Position numbers and translations under genes: made by a program. Shown here in pieces: positions 16,423 through 23,982 of a stretch of 64,000 bases of DNA; the first letter of the stretch is position 1, and each line of letters opens with the position of its first letter. The notes under the pieces are model-generated. The model had not been told where the DNA came from. It ran no database searches and saw only the letters and a program-made list of their open reading frames with translations. The stretch comes from Oscillospiraceae bacterium (GTDB lineage Bacteria > Bacillota > Clostridia > Oscillospirales > Ruminococcaceae), in the NCBI GenBank assembly GCA_021203065.1, contig JAJQBX010000018.1, positions 248,001 to 312,000 of the forward strand, written 5' to 3'.

Positions 16423-18096
16423 TTAAGTTCCCGGGACGACATACTTTGTGACATCGTCGATACCGGCTAAGATTTCGTAGTATTCTTCTTCCGATTCGAT
16501 ATAACCATTGTCAATCATCTCCTGCTTGGTTTCCTCATACTGATATTCAAAAATAGAATGAACTATATTGTACTTATATTCGTTTCGGCATATCGTATTT
16601 ACCGCGAGGTCATACTTGTACTGTTCGAGCCAGCTTTGCCTGAATTCGGTCATAAGCTCACTGCCCTCATCCGACATAAGATAGAAATACCCGTCAATTA
16701 TCAGGCAAGAATAATCCACTTTCTCCGTATAGCTGATATTGTAATATGACGATATTTCCCCGATGCTGTGTTCCGTGCCATCAGCCAGAACGATGGTGTA
16801 AAGGCTTGCGGTAGATTCTCCGGCTGGAAATTCATCGACGTTGAATTCAATCGGAAGCCGGTCAAGCTCCATGCCTTCGATGATGCTTATGATATTTTCG
16901 GCACTATTGTCGTCCAGAAGAATCGGTTCGTCAAAGCAGCCGTAAACCCATCTTTCGACATAGACCGAGCAACCGGTGAAATCGGCGTCAAGAAGCGGAT
17001 TCTCGGTACCGTCTTCGATAGTGGTCGGAGCGGCGATGAAATGCTCATTGCTAAGATCTATCTCTATAATTTCATCCTCATCAGTCGAATCGATTTCGAG
17101 CCCCGTCATGACGGTCGGTACGACGGTCATGCAGAATGCGACGCTGACGCCAATTACTGCAAAAGTGACCGCCGAAAGTATGCCGAGAGCTATCTTTTCT
17201 CCTTTTGTCGCCTTGGGCTTTTCATCCTGCGTGATAAGCTTAAGTCTTTCGGCAAGGCTTTTTGCGCCCTTGCTCAAATCTGTGCAAAGAATGCTTCCCT
17301 GCTTCTGGGAGGCGAACTTAAGAAGCAAGCCACCATAGGCTTTCCTGCCGGTATAATCCAAATCTGACGACAGAATTTCATCGACCGTGAGTTCACTGAG
17401 CTCCGAAAGCTTGTTTGCAAAGACGTAATAAGCCGGGTTGAACCAGTTTACGCACTTCAAGAGCTCAGCAAAGAACTTCTTCTGAATGTCGTGCCGCTTA
17501 TGGTGAATCAGCTCATGCCGGAGGGCGAGGTCGAGCTCTTCCCTATCCATAGGCTTATCAGGCAAGATTATCTTCGCACGGAAGAAGCCCATCAGGAACG
17601 GTGAAATCGCCATCGGGCTTGTGAACACCGGAACAGGTACATCATAATCATACTTGTTCAGGCTCTTTTTAAGGCTATGGGTGAACCGCAGATAGGACAC
17701 TATCTTATAAAGAGCCGTGACGGCGATGCCGATGAGCCAGAGCAAGGCGAGAACAGTCAGAATCGTCCCGAAATCGGGAAGCGAGAACGCAGGCGAAGCG
17801 CTTACGGCTTCTGTCTGAACCGATGCTGACGCCTCGGGAATTGCTACCTGAGAAAAGCTTAGGGTGAACGTGCCGGTTGTGGTGTTTTCTGCCGCATCTT
17901 CGACTGTCGGAATCATGGACAAAGCAGTCGCAAGAGCAAGCATTGCCGGTTGCAGAAGAAGCGTCAGAGTTGCGGCAGTCGTCCTCTTTCGGGGAGAAAA
18001 ATGCTTACCAAGGCTTCGGTCATATGTGCATAGAAGAAGCATTACCAGACCCGTAAAGATGGACGATATGAGGATAAGTACGAATACATTGCGCAT
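16423..18096 (-). CDS. BlaR1/MecR1-like M56 membrane metallopeptidase with a non-penicillin-binding C-terminus
   Basis: Sensor-protease of 557 aa. M56 proteins such as BlaR1 sense a signal outside the cell and cause cleavage of a BlaI repressor. There are N-terminal membrane segments, the zinc motif HELIHH (His194, Glu195, His198), and another membrane helix near 306-330. The extracellular C-terminal region (about 220 aa) lacks the SxxK/KTG penicillin-binding domain of true BlaR1 and matches nothing I recognise. The start at 18096 is preferred over 18120 because GAGAGGTG precedes it and it begins just after the blaI-like stop. It is co-transcribed with the BlaI-like gene. The signal is unlikely to be a beta-lactam. 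Confidence 0.85.
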   Translation of the reverse strand: MRNVFVLILISSIFTGLVMLLLCTYDRSLGKHFSPRKRTTAATLTLLLQPAMLALATALSMIPTVEDAAENTTTGTFTLSFSQVAIPEASASVQTEAVSASPAFSLPDFGTILTVLALLWLIGIAVTALYKIVSYLRFTHSLKKSLNKYDYDVPVPVFTSPMAISPFLMGFFRAKIILPDKPMDREELDLALRHELIHHKRHDIQKKFFAELLKCVNWFNPAYYVFANKLSELSELTVDEILSSDLDYTGRKAYGGLLLKFASQKQGSILCTDLSKGAKSLAERLKLITQDEKPKATKGEKIALGILSAVTFAVIGVSVAFCMTVVPTVMTGLEIDSTDEDEIIEIDLSNEHFIAAPTTIEDGTENPLLDADFTGCSVYVERWVYGCFDEPILLDDNSAENIISIIEGMELDRLPIEFNVDEFPAGESTASLYTIVLADGTEHSIGEISSYYNISYTEKVDYSCLIIDGYFYLMSDEGSELMTEFRQSWLEQYKYDLAVNTICRNEYKYNIVHSIFEYQYEETKQEMIDNGYIESEEEYYEILAGIDDVTKYVVPGT

Positions 18097-18101
18097 AGCC
18101 G

Positions 18102-18485
18102 TCACCTCTCGCTGAACCATTGCTTGAGCTCGGCTAATTCCTCCTCGCTCACTGCTCCGCCGTCGACGAGGGCGGCGATGAGGCGTTTGGCTGAGCCGCC
18201 GTAGTTCTTCTCCAGAAACTCGCTTGCCTCCTGACTCTCGAATTCAGTTCTCGAAATCACGGTTGAGTAGATATTGGCATTCCCTCTCTTTTCGGACCCA
18301 AGGTAGCCCTTGCCGACAAGTCTTGTGAGGAAAGTGTTGATGGTCTGGGGCTTCCAGCCCTTGGAGTCCTCGAAACGCCCAAGAAGCTGTGACGCCGTGA
18401 CCGGCTCACCCATCTCCCACATTGCCTGCATTATTTCTCTTTCCGCCTCAGAAAGCCCATGTGTGATTCTGTCGTCATTTTTCAT
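18102..18485 (-). CDS. BlaI/MecI-family transcriptional repressor
   Basis: Winged-helix repressor of 127 aa: SEAEREIMQAMWEMGEPVTAS starts the DNA-binding domain, with WKPQTINTFLTRLVGKGYL as the recognition part and a C-terminal dimerisation segment. It probably represses its own operon, since two perfect palindromes with TACTACA arms sit on its promoter. The downstream M56 protease would relieve repression. No beta-lactamase gene lies in the window, so targets beyond autoregulation are unknown; a search for the same operator elsewhere in the genome would show them. Confidence 0.92.
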   Translation of the reverse strand: MKNDDRITHGLSEAEREIMQAMWEMGEPVTASQLLGRFEDSKGWKPQTINTFLTRLVGKGYLGSEKRGNANIYSTVISRTEFESQEASEFLEKNYGGSAKRLIAALVDGGAVSEEELAELKQWFSER

Positions 18486-18508
18486 AGAGTGTGCACCTCA
18501 AAGAAATA

Positions 18509-18552
18509 TTACTACAGCTTGTAGTAATTACAGTATACTACATTTTGTAGTA
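18509..18552. promoter_or_regulatory. Two BlaI-type operators
   Basis: Operator 1 (18509-18527): TTACTACA and TGTAGTAA around 3 bp. Operator 2 (18536-18552): TACTACA and TGTAGTA around TTT. The arms match the known BlaI/MecI site TACA...TGTA. Operator 2 fills the promoter spacer and operator 1 lies just after the -10 box, an ideal repression geometry. Confidence 0.85.
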
Positions 18553-18560
18553 GTTGTCAA
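18532..18560 (-). promoter_or_regulatory. Promoter of the BlaI/BlaR1-like operon
   Basis: On the minus strand TTGACA (18560-18555), 17 bp, TATACT (18537-18532), overlapped by the BlaI-type operators. Confidence 0.85.
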
Positions 18561-18618
18561 GAGGAAATTTTCAGATTTCTGAAAAAAATAATTCCCCTGC
18601 TGTTGCAGAGAAATTATA

Positions 18619-18647
18619 TTGACAAGAATTAAGTTATAGTGTACAAT
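18619..18647 (+). promoter_or_regulatory. Promoter of the candidate type I toxin mRNA
   Basis: TTGACA (18619-18624), 17 bp, TACAAT (18642-18647). It gives a leader of about 135 nt before the toxin start, containing the perfect palindrome GGAGCAGTTAACTGCTCC at 18721-18738. Confidence 0.75.
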
Positions 18648-18787
18648 TATGTCGACAGAAGAGTGAGGGTTACGAGCAGGTGCACATACTTGTGATCCAA
18701 AAAGGTCGATCTTCTCCTGTGGAGCAGTTAACTGCTCCGGTAGTTTCTGCTCCGCAGAGATTACATAAAAGAAGGGAGGTCGATAAC

Positions 18788-18883
18788 ATGACAATTTCTG
18801 AAGTCTTGTTGCTTCTCAATTTAGTGTTTACAGTTGTTTTCAAGTTGTTTGACCTCTGGTCGGACAACAATAAAAGAAAATAA
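18788..18883 (+). CDS. Small hydrophobic holin-like toxin peptide (31 aa)
   Basis: ATG at 18788 with GGGAGGT about seven bases upstream encodes 31 residues: MTISEVLLLLNLVF, a further hydrophobic stretch, then the charged tail DNNKRK. The pattern (MT-x-x-E start, one membrane helix, polar basic end) matches putative holin-like/TxpA-type peptides of type I toxin-antitoxin systems, which damage the cell membrane. A longer frame from 18680 exists but lacks the good RBS. A strong convergent promoter at 19003-19031 makes an antisense RNA to the 3' part of this transcript, the same arrangement as txpA/RatA of Bacillus subtilis. Toxicity is inferred, not seen. Confidence 0.7.
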   Translation: MTISEVLLLLNLVFTVVFKLFDLWSDNNKRK

Positions 18884-18996
18884 CCGTCCTCTGAATCGGT
18901 CGTAAAAAGGAACGGTCAATTTCCAATCATTGTGCAGGATTCTTATCCGCACTTTTAAGATTGACTCGGAACTGTTTGCGGCAGTTCCGCTCTTCT
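18880..18996 (-). ncRNA. Candidate antisense RNA antitoxin
   Basis: A perfect consensus promoter (19031-19003) starts a minus-strand RNA near 18996. The RNA contains the hairpin CGGAACTG/CAGTTCCG (18967-18989) and ends at a terminator formed by ACCGT(T)CCT / AGGACGGT (18893-18916) followed by TATTTTCTTTT. The predicted RNA of about 117 nt has no ORF and is complementary to the 3' untranslated part of the toxin mRNA, which would run on to the hairpin at 19040-19083. Ends are estimated from promoter and terminator positions. Confidence 0.65.
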
Positions 18997-19002
18997 GTCA
19001 CT

Positions 19003-19031
19003 ATTATAACTCTTGAAAGTCGTTTTGTCAA
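19003..19031 (-). promoter_or_regulatory. Consensus promoter of the antisense RNA
   Basis: On the minus strand TTGACA (19031-19026), 17 bp, TATAAT (19008-19003): a perfect consensus, stronger than the toxin promoter, as expected for an antitoxin RNA. Confidence 0.8.
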
Positions 19032-19039
19032 CGACTTTT

Positions 19040-19083
19040 TTATAACCCCGCACGATTTTGTTTTCGTGCAGGGTTATAATTTT
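19040..19083. terminator. Long hairpin terminator between toxin locus and ABC exporter
   Basis: TTATAACCCCGCACG pairs with CGTGCAGGGTTATAA around a 10-nt loop, followed by TTTTG on the plus strand. It can end the toxin mRNA and, less well, the exporter operon on the minus strand. Confidence 0.7.
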
Positions 19084-19094
19084 GCCTGAAAACC

Positions 19095-21002
19095 TTACTC
19101 AAGCTCAAACGCACCAGTATAAAGCTGATAATACTGCCCTTTGGCGGCGATGAGTTCGTCGTGGGAGCCGCGTTCGATTATTCTGCCGTGATCGAGGACG
19201 ATTATGACGTCCGAATTCTTGACGGTGGAAAGACGGTGGGCTATTACGAAGACGGTTCTTCCGATCATGAGGGCGTCCATGCCTTTCTGGACTATCTGCT
19301 CGGTACGGGTGTCGATGGAGCTGGTCGCTTCATCAAGGATCATTACCGGCGGGTCGGCAACGGCAACACGGGCGATCGACAGAAGCTGCCTCTGACCCTG
19401 AGAAAGGTTCGAGCCGTTCTCGGTGAGCATGGTGTTGTAGCCGTTCGGAAGACGCTCGATAAAGTCGCTCGCACCGGCAAGCTCTGCCGCCGCTACGCAT
19501 TCTTCATCGCTTGCATCAAGCCTTCCGTAGCGGATATTGTCCATAACCGTTCCGGTGAAGAGGTTTGTATCCTGCAGAACCATTCCGAGAGAGTGACGGA
19601 GGTCGGCTTTCGAAATCTTGTTGATGTTGATGTCGTCATAGCGGATCTTGCCGTCGGCGATGTCATAGAAGCGGTTGAGGAGGTTGGTGATCGTCGTCTT
19701 GCCCGCTCCTGTTGCTCCTACAAAGGCAACTTTCTGACCGGGCTTGGCATAAAGCGAGATGTTGTGAAGAACCGGTTTTCCCTCTTCATACTCAAAGTCG
19801 ACGTCATAGAGCCGGACATCGCCCTTAAGAGCTCTGTAGGAAACTGAGCCGTCCGCAGTGTGAGGGTGCTTCCAAGCCCAGAGACCGGTTCTTTCCTCGC
19901 ACTCGGTGATGCTGCCGTCGGGGTTCTCTTTTGCATTTACGAGAGTTACATAGCCGTCGTCAACCTCGGGAACTTCGTCAAGAAGATCGAAGATTCTCTG
20001 AGTGCCAGCCATACCCATGATGACGGAATTGAGCTGATTCGAAACCTGACTGATGTTGCCGGTGAACTGCTTGGTCATGTTGAGGAACGGAACGACGATG
20101 CTGATCGAGATTGCCGCACCTGAGATACTCGGGTTCGGGACGTTGTATAAGAGGAACACGCCGCCTGCGAATGCTACTATAACATAGAGGATGTTGCCGA
20201 TGTTGTTAAGAATCGGTCCCAAGGTGTTTGCATACTTGTTTGCCCTTGTGGAGTCCTCATAGAGGGCTTCGTTGAGCCGGTCAAAGTCAGCCTGAGACTC
20301 TTCTTCGTGGCAGAAGACCTTGACGACCTTCTGACCGTTCATAATCTCTTCGGCAAAGCCCTCGACCTTTCCAAGGGCTTGCTGCTGACGGACGAAGTAT
20401 TTCGACGAGCCGCCGCCGATCTTTCTGGTGATTATGGTCATTACGACTACTCCCAAGACTACTACAATAGTCATCGGGATGCTGTAGTAGAGCATGATGC
20501 ACGCCAGAGTTATGACGCTGACTGCCGACATTAAAATCTGCGGCAGGCTCTGGGAGATCATCTGACGGAGGGTGTCGATGTCGTTGGTGTAATGGCTCAT
20601 GATGTCGCCGTGGTCATTTCTGTCAAAATACTTGATGGGGAGCTTCTCCATGTTGGCAAACATCTTTTCACGGAGCTTTGCCAATGTTCCCTGAGTGATG
20701 ACAGCCATAAGCTGGGTGTAGACGATGTCAGCAATGAGCGAGAGAATGTAGAATGTAGCAAGAATTGCAACGAGAGAGATAACCCGTGAACTGATGTCGC
20801 TCCATGTGGATGTGCCGCTGTCCTCAATGAGGGCAATGACATTCTGCATGAAGATGGACGGCAGGCTTCTGACTATTGCGTTGAATACGAGTAGCACCAG
20901 CATGCACGGAAGCATGACCGGATAGAAGCTTAGAAGCATTTTGAAAAGACGCCCGAAGAAGCCCTTTCTCTTGACCTGAACCTTAGAATAATCCTTAGCC
21001 AT
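19095..21002 (-). CDS. ABC exporter half, permease-ATPase fusion with intact ATP site
   Basis: 635-aa ABC transporter subunit: a six-helix exporter membrane domain (about 20-330), then a nucleotide-binding domain with Walker A GATGAGKTT, signature LSQGQRQ, Walker B VMILDEATSS and the switch His in IAHRLS. The catalytic Glu is present. It overlaps the upstream partner gene by 8 bp, so the two halves form a heterodimer like BmrC/BmrD or TM287/288, which exports drugs or lipids. An insertion of about 40 residues between membrane and ATPase domains (near 355-395, ITECEERTGLWAWKHPH) is unusual. No regulator or substrate gene is adjacent, so the cargo cannot be named. Confidence 0.93.
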   Translation of the reverse strand: MAKDYSKVQVKRKGFFGRLFKMLLSFYPVMLPCMLVLLVFNAIVRSLPSIFMQNVIALIEDSGTSTWSDISSRVISLVAILATFYILSLIADIVYTQLMAVITQGTLAKLREKMFANMEKLPIKYFDRNDHGDIMSHYTNDIDTLRQMISQSLPQILMSAVSVITLACIMLYYSIPMTIVVVLGVVVMTIITRKIGGGSSKYFVRQQQALGKVEGFAEEIMNGQKVVKVFCHEEESQADFDRLNEALYEDSTRANKYANTLGPILNNIGNILYVIVAFAGGVFLLYNVPNPSISGAAISISIVVPFLNMTKQFTGNISQVSNQLNSVIMGMAGTQRIFDLLDEVPEVDDGYVTLVNAKENPDGSITECEERTGLWAWKHPHTADGSVSYRALKGDVRLYDVDFEYEEGKPVLHNISLYAKPGQKVAFVGATGAGKTTITNLLNRFYDIADGKIRYDDININKISKADLRHSLGMVLQDTNLFTGTVMDNIRYGRLDASDEECVAAAELAGASDFIERLPNGYNTMLTENGSNLSQGQRQLLSIARVAVADPPVMILDEATSSIDTRTEQIVQKGMDALMIGRTVFVIAHRLSTVKNSDVIIVLDHGRIIERGSHDELIAAKGQYYQLYTGAFELE

Positions 21003-22755
21003 CTATACTCGCCATCCTTTCGTCAGAGCTTGCCTTGTTCTGCGAGATGTAGATGTCACGGTAAATCTCGCAATCCTTAAGGAGCTCGTCATGTGTGCCA
21101 ACGGCGGAAATCCTTCCGGAATCCATTACGATTATCCTGTCTGCATCCTCAACCGATGCCGTTCTCTGTGCGATGATAATCTTTGTGGTTGTCGGGATAT
21201 ACTGCTTGAATCCGTAGCGGATCTTCGCATCGGTCTTGGTGTCGACGGCACTCGTGGAGTCATCCAAGATAAGGATCTTCGGCTTCTTTAAAAGAGCACG
21301 GGCGATGCAAAGCCTCTGCTTCTGACCGCCTGAGACGTTGGTGCCTCCCTGCTCGATATAGGTGTCATACTTGTCGGGGAAGGTCTCGACGAATTCATCG
21401 GCGCATGCAAGCTTGCAGGCTTCGATTATCTCGTCGTCGGTAGCTTCCTTATTGCCCCAACGGAGGTTCTCTTTTATAGTGCCGGAGAAGAGAAGATTCT
21501 TCTGCAATACTACTGCGACGTTGTTTCTCAGAACATCGAGGTCGTAATCTCTTACATCAACTCCTCCGACCTTGACAGAGCCCTCGCTCACGTCGTATAA
21601 TCTTGATATGAGCTGAATAAGCGACGACTTTGAAGAGCCCGTTCCGCCGATAATTCCTATCGTCTCACCCGACTTAATGTGGAGGTCAATATCTGAAAGG
21701 GCATATTTCTTCGCCGACTGAGCATACTTGAAGCTTACGTTGTCGAAGTCGATCGAACCGTCTTTGACCTCGGTGATTGCATTCTCGGGGCTTGTGAGGG
21801 TGGAATCTTCTTTCAGAACTTCAATAGCACGCTTCATAGACTCGTTAGCCATTGTTATCATGACGAATACCATCGAAACCATCATGAGGGAATTGAGCAT
21901 CATGAAGCTATAGGTAAGAAGCGATGAAAGCTGTCCTACCTGCAGGTCGAGTCCTGCAGAAGCGACAATAGTGTAAGAGCCGAACGTCAGAACGAAGACC
22001 TGAACTACATAGAGGCAAAACTGCATGAGAGGGCTGTTAAGAGCAACGATTCTCTCGGCGATGGTGAAGTCCTTCTGGACGTCCTGAGCAGCTTTGTCAA
22101 ACTTCTCCTGCTCGAAATCTTCACGGACGAAAGACTTTACAACTCGGATGCCCTTGATATTCTCCTGAACGGAGCTGTTGAGCTTATCATACTTTCTGAA
22201 TACGCTTCTGAAGCGGGGGTTGGCTCTCGATGAGACGAGATAAAGACCTACTCCCAAGATAGGCACTACCACAACGAATATCCATGCCATATTTCCGCCC
22301 ATGATAAACGCCATTATAAATGCGAACACGAGCATCAGAGGGCATCTTATGGCAGTACGGATTATCATCATGAATGCCTGCTGGATGTTTGTAACGTCGG
22401 TTGTGAGCCTCGTTACTAAGGATGATGTTGAAAAGTGGTCGATATTCTCGAATGAATAGCCCTGAATCTTGGCAAACAGGTCGTGGCGGAGGTTCTTAGC
22501 AAATCCACACGACGCCTCGGCACATGTGTATCCAGCCAGTGCGCCGAACATCAGCGACAGAAGTGCCATCAGGATGAGCAAAAGACCATTTGATATAAGG
22601 TCTGACATCTCAGCACCTGCGCTTATCAGGTTGACAAGTTTTGCGATTCTGAACGGTATGTAGCATTCGAGAAGCACTTCGCAGCTTACGAGTATCGGAG
22701 TAAGAATTGTCTGCTTCTTATACTCACGTATACACTTGGCAAATGTTTTTAACAT
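20995..22755 (-). CDS. ABC exporter half, permease-ATPase fusion with degenerate ATP site
   Basis: 586-aa partner of the downstream ABC subunit. The membrane domain covers about 1-310. The ATPase domain has an altered Walker A (GGTGSSKSS), the signature VSGGQKQR, and Walker B LILDDSTSA, in which Asp replaces the catalytic Glu. This is the known pattern of heterodimeric exporters, where one of the two ATP sites does not hydrolyse well. The ATG at 22755 has AAGGAG about 16 bp upstream, rather far, so weak translation is possible. It is first in a two-gene operon with the promoter at 22853-22881 and a leader hairpin at 22788-22815. Confidence 0.92.
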   Translation of the reverse strand: MLKTFAKCIREYKKQTILTPILVSCEVLLECYIPFRIAKLVNLISAGAEMSDLISNGLLLILMALLSLMFGALAGYTCAEASCGFAKNLRHDLFAKIQGYSFENIDHFSTSSLVTRLTTDVTNIQQAFMMIIRTAIRCPLMLVFAFIMAFIMGGNMAWIFVVVVPILGVGLYLVSSRANPRFRSVFRKYDKLNSSVQENIKGIRVVKSFVREDFEQEKFDKAAQDVQKDFTIAERIVALNSPLMQFCLYVVQVFVLTFGSYTIVASAGLDLQVGQLSSLLTYSFMMLNSLMMVSMVFVMITMANESMKRAIEVLKEDSTLTSPENAITEVKDGSIDFDNVSFKYAQSAKKYALSDIDLHIKSGETIGIIGGTGSSKSSLIQLISRLYDVSEGSVKVGGVDVRDYDLDVLRNNVAVVLQKNLLFSGTIKENLRWGNKEATDDEIIEACKLACADEFVETFPDKYDTYIEQGGTNVSGGQKQRLCIARALLKKPKILILDDSTSAVDTKTDAKIRYGFKQYIPTTTKIIIAQRTASVEDADRIIVMDSGRISAVGTHDELLKDCEIYRDIYISQNKASSDERMASIDG

Positions 22756-22787
22756 ACTGTTACTCGATTTTCTCCTTTCAAAATTCA

Positions 22788-22815
22788 GACACGGTCTATT
22801 GCAATAAGCCGTGTC
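22788..22815 (-). promoter_or_regulatory. Leader hairpin of the ABC exporter operon
   Basis: GACACGG / CCGTGTC enclosing a 14-nt loop that contains the palindrome ATTGCAAT, located between the promoter and the first gene. No T-run follows, so it may be an operator or an mRNA-stabilising stem, not a terminator. Confidence 0.4.
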
Positions 22816-22852
22816 GCGGATAAATTACTGTTTCATTTTCAGTACGGGTACT

Positions 22853-22881
22853 ATTATAGCACATACCGATAAATATTTCAA
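22853..22881 (-). promoter_or_regulatory. Promoter of the ABC exporter operon
   Basis: On the minus strand TTGAAA (22881-22876), 17 bp, TATAAT (22858-22853). Confidence 0.75.
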
Positions 22882-23047
22882 CATCATATCTCACGAAAAT
22901 AAAGAACATTTCGGGGTAAGAATTTGTCTATGATAAAAATTTTTCTCCTGAGTGCAATAATTTCCACACTCAAAGTGTATTAGCTTATGAAGAGACATTC
23001 AAGTCTCTCTGAAAAAGAATAAATTATAGATCTTGGAGGATCACAAA

Positions 23048-23842
23048 ATGAAAAGAACAAACAAACTATCAAAAACCCTTTTCGCAGTCGCACTCTGCGC
23101 TGTTATGACCACTTCTGGCTTTGCCATCACTGTTGTAGACGAAAACGGAGACAGAGTATACTCAACAACTGCCGAAGGCATTGCAAACGACACATTCGTG
23201 GATCTTATCGAATCATGGACTGATGCGGACGGAAACACCGTTTATCCCGACTACTATGCCGGAGCATACTTCGACGGTTCAGAGCTTGTAGTTCTCGTCA
23301 CCGAGCTCACCGACGAAGTCAGAGCAGAGCTTTCTTCGATTATCGACCTTGAGGGAATAACCATCAAGGAGGCTACCTACAGCTTCAACGAGCTTCAGGC
23401 GGCTCAGGATGAAATCGTATCGAAGATGAACCCGAATTCCGATGACCCATTCATTGCGGCTATCTATGGCGTAGGAATTGATCAGGAAGAGAATGTCGTT
23501 TACATCGACCTGAACACCGAAGACCCCGAAGTTGCGGCTATTGTCGAGGATGCTGAGCTCTTGGCGGCAACCGTCAAGGAAAAGCTCACCGATTTTGAGG
23601 GCGTTTATGTTGACGCTACCTATGGCGGAATCATGGCACTTACTGAGGATACCGACGAAGCTCAGGACGCAGTCGACACCGAAACTCCCGACACCGATGC
23701 AAATGCAGGCATCATGCTTATCGACGATGACTTGGACGACGACACCGATGAAGCGTCGAATCCTGCCACCGGCGTAGCTCTGGCACTCGTGCCTGCGGCT
23801 GTTGCGGCGGCGATGGCGGTCGTACTTAAGAAGAGAAAGTGA
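23048..23842 (+). CDS. Secreted protein with NPATG C-terminal anchor signal
   Basis: 264-aa exported protein with a signal peptide (residues 1-26, ending SGFA). The middle part (YPDYYAGAYFDG; ELVVLVTELTDEVRAELSSI; IYGVGIDQEENVVYIDL) resembles the N-terminal segment found before the catalytic domain in some clostridial S1 peptidases, but no protease domain follows. An acidic Asp/Glu/Thr spacer leads to NPATGVALALVP, a hydrophobic helix and KKRK at 238-264, nearly the same tail as the protein at 4382-5650, so the same anchoring machinery probably handles both. The start ATG at 23048 has GGAGGA 8 bp upstream. Function unknown. Confidence 0.75.
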   Translation: MKRTNKLSKTLFAVALCAVMTTSGFAITVVDENGDRVYSTTAEGIANDTFVDLIESWTDADGNTVYPDYYAGAYFDGSELVVLVTELTDEVRAELSSIIDLEGITIKEATYSFNELQAAQDEIVSKMNPNSDDPFIAAIYGVGIDQEENVVYIDLNTEDPEVAAIVEDAELLAATVKEKLTDFEGVYVDATYGGIMALTEDTDEAQDAVDTETPDTDANAGIMLIDDDLDDDTDEASNPATGVALALVPAAVAAAMAVVLKKRK

Positions 23843-23982
23843 ACTTCTCCACGAGAATTTCACCCAGATTTCTATAGGTATCCAACAATTTCAGCTATAG
23901 TGATGTTGTTATTGCCCGGTCGCAGGGAGCTGCGACGGATTGTCGGCGAGTCCGTTTTTCGCCGAGAAAGGAACATTCATTT

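Noticed and set aside
18680-18883. Longer 67-aa version of the toxin peptide starting at 18680
   Set aside because: It lacks a ribosome-binding site and would translate through the leader palindrome; the ATG at 18788 has a strong GGGAGGT.
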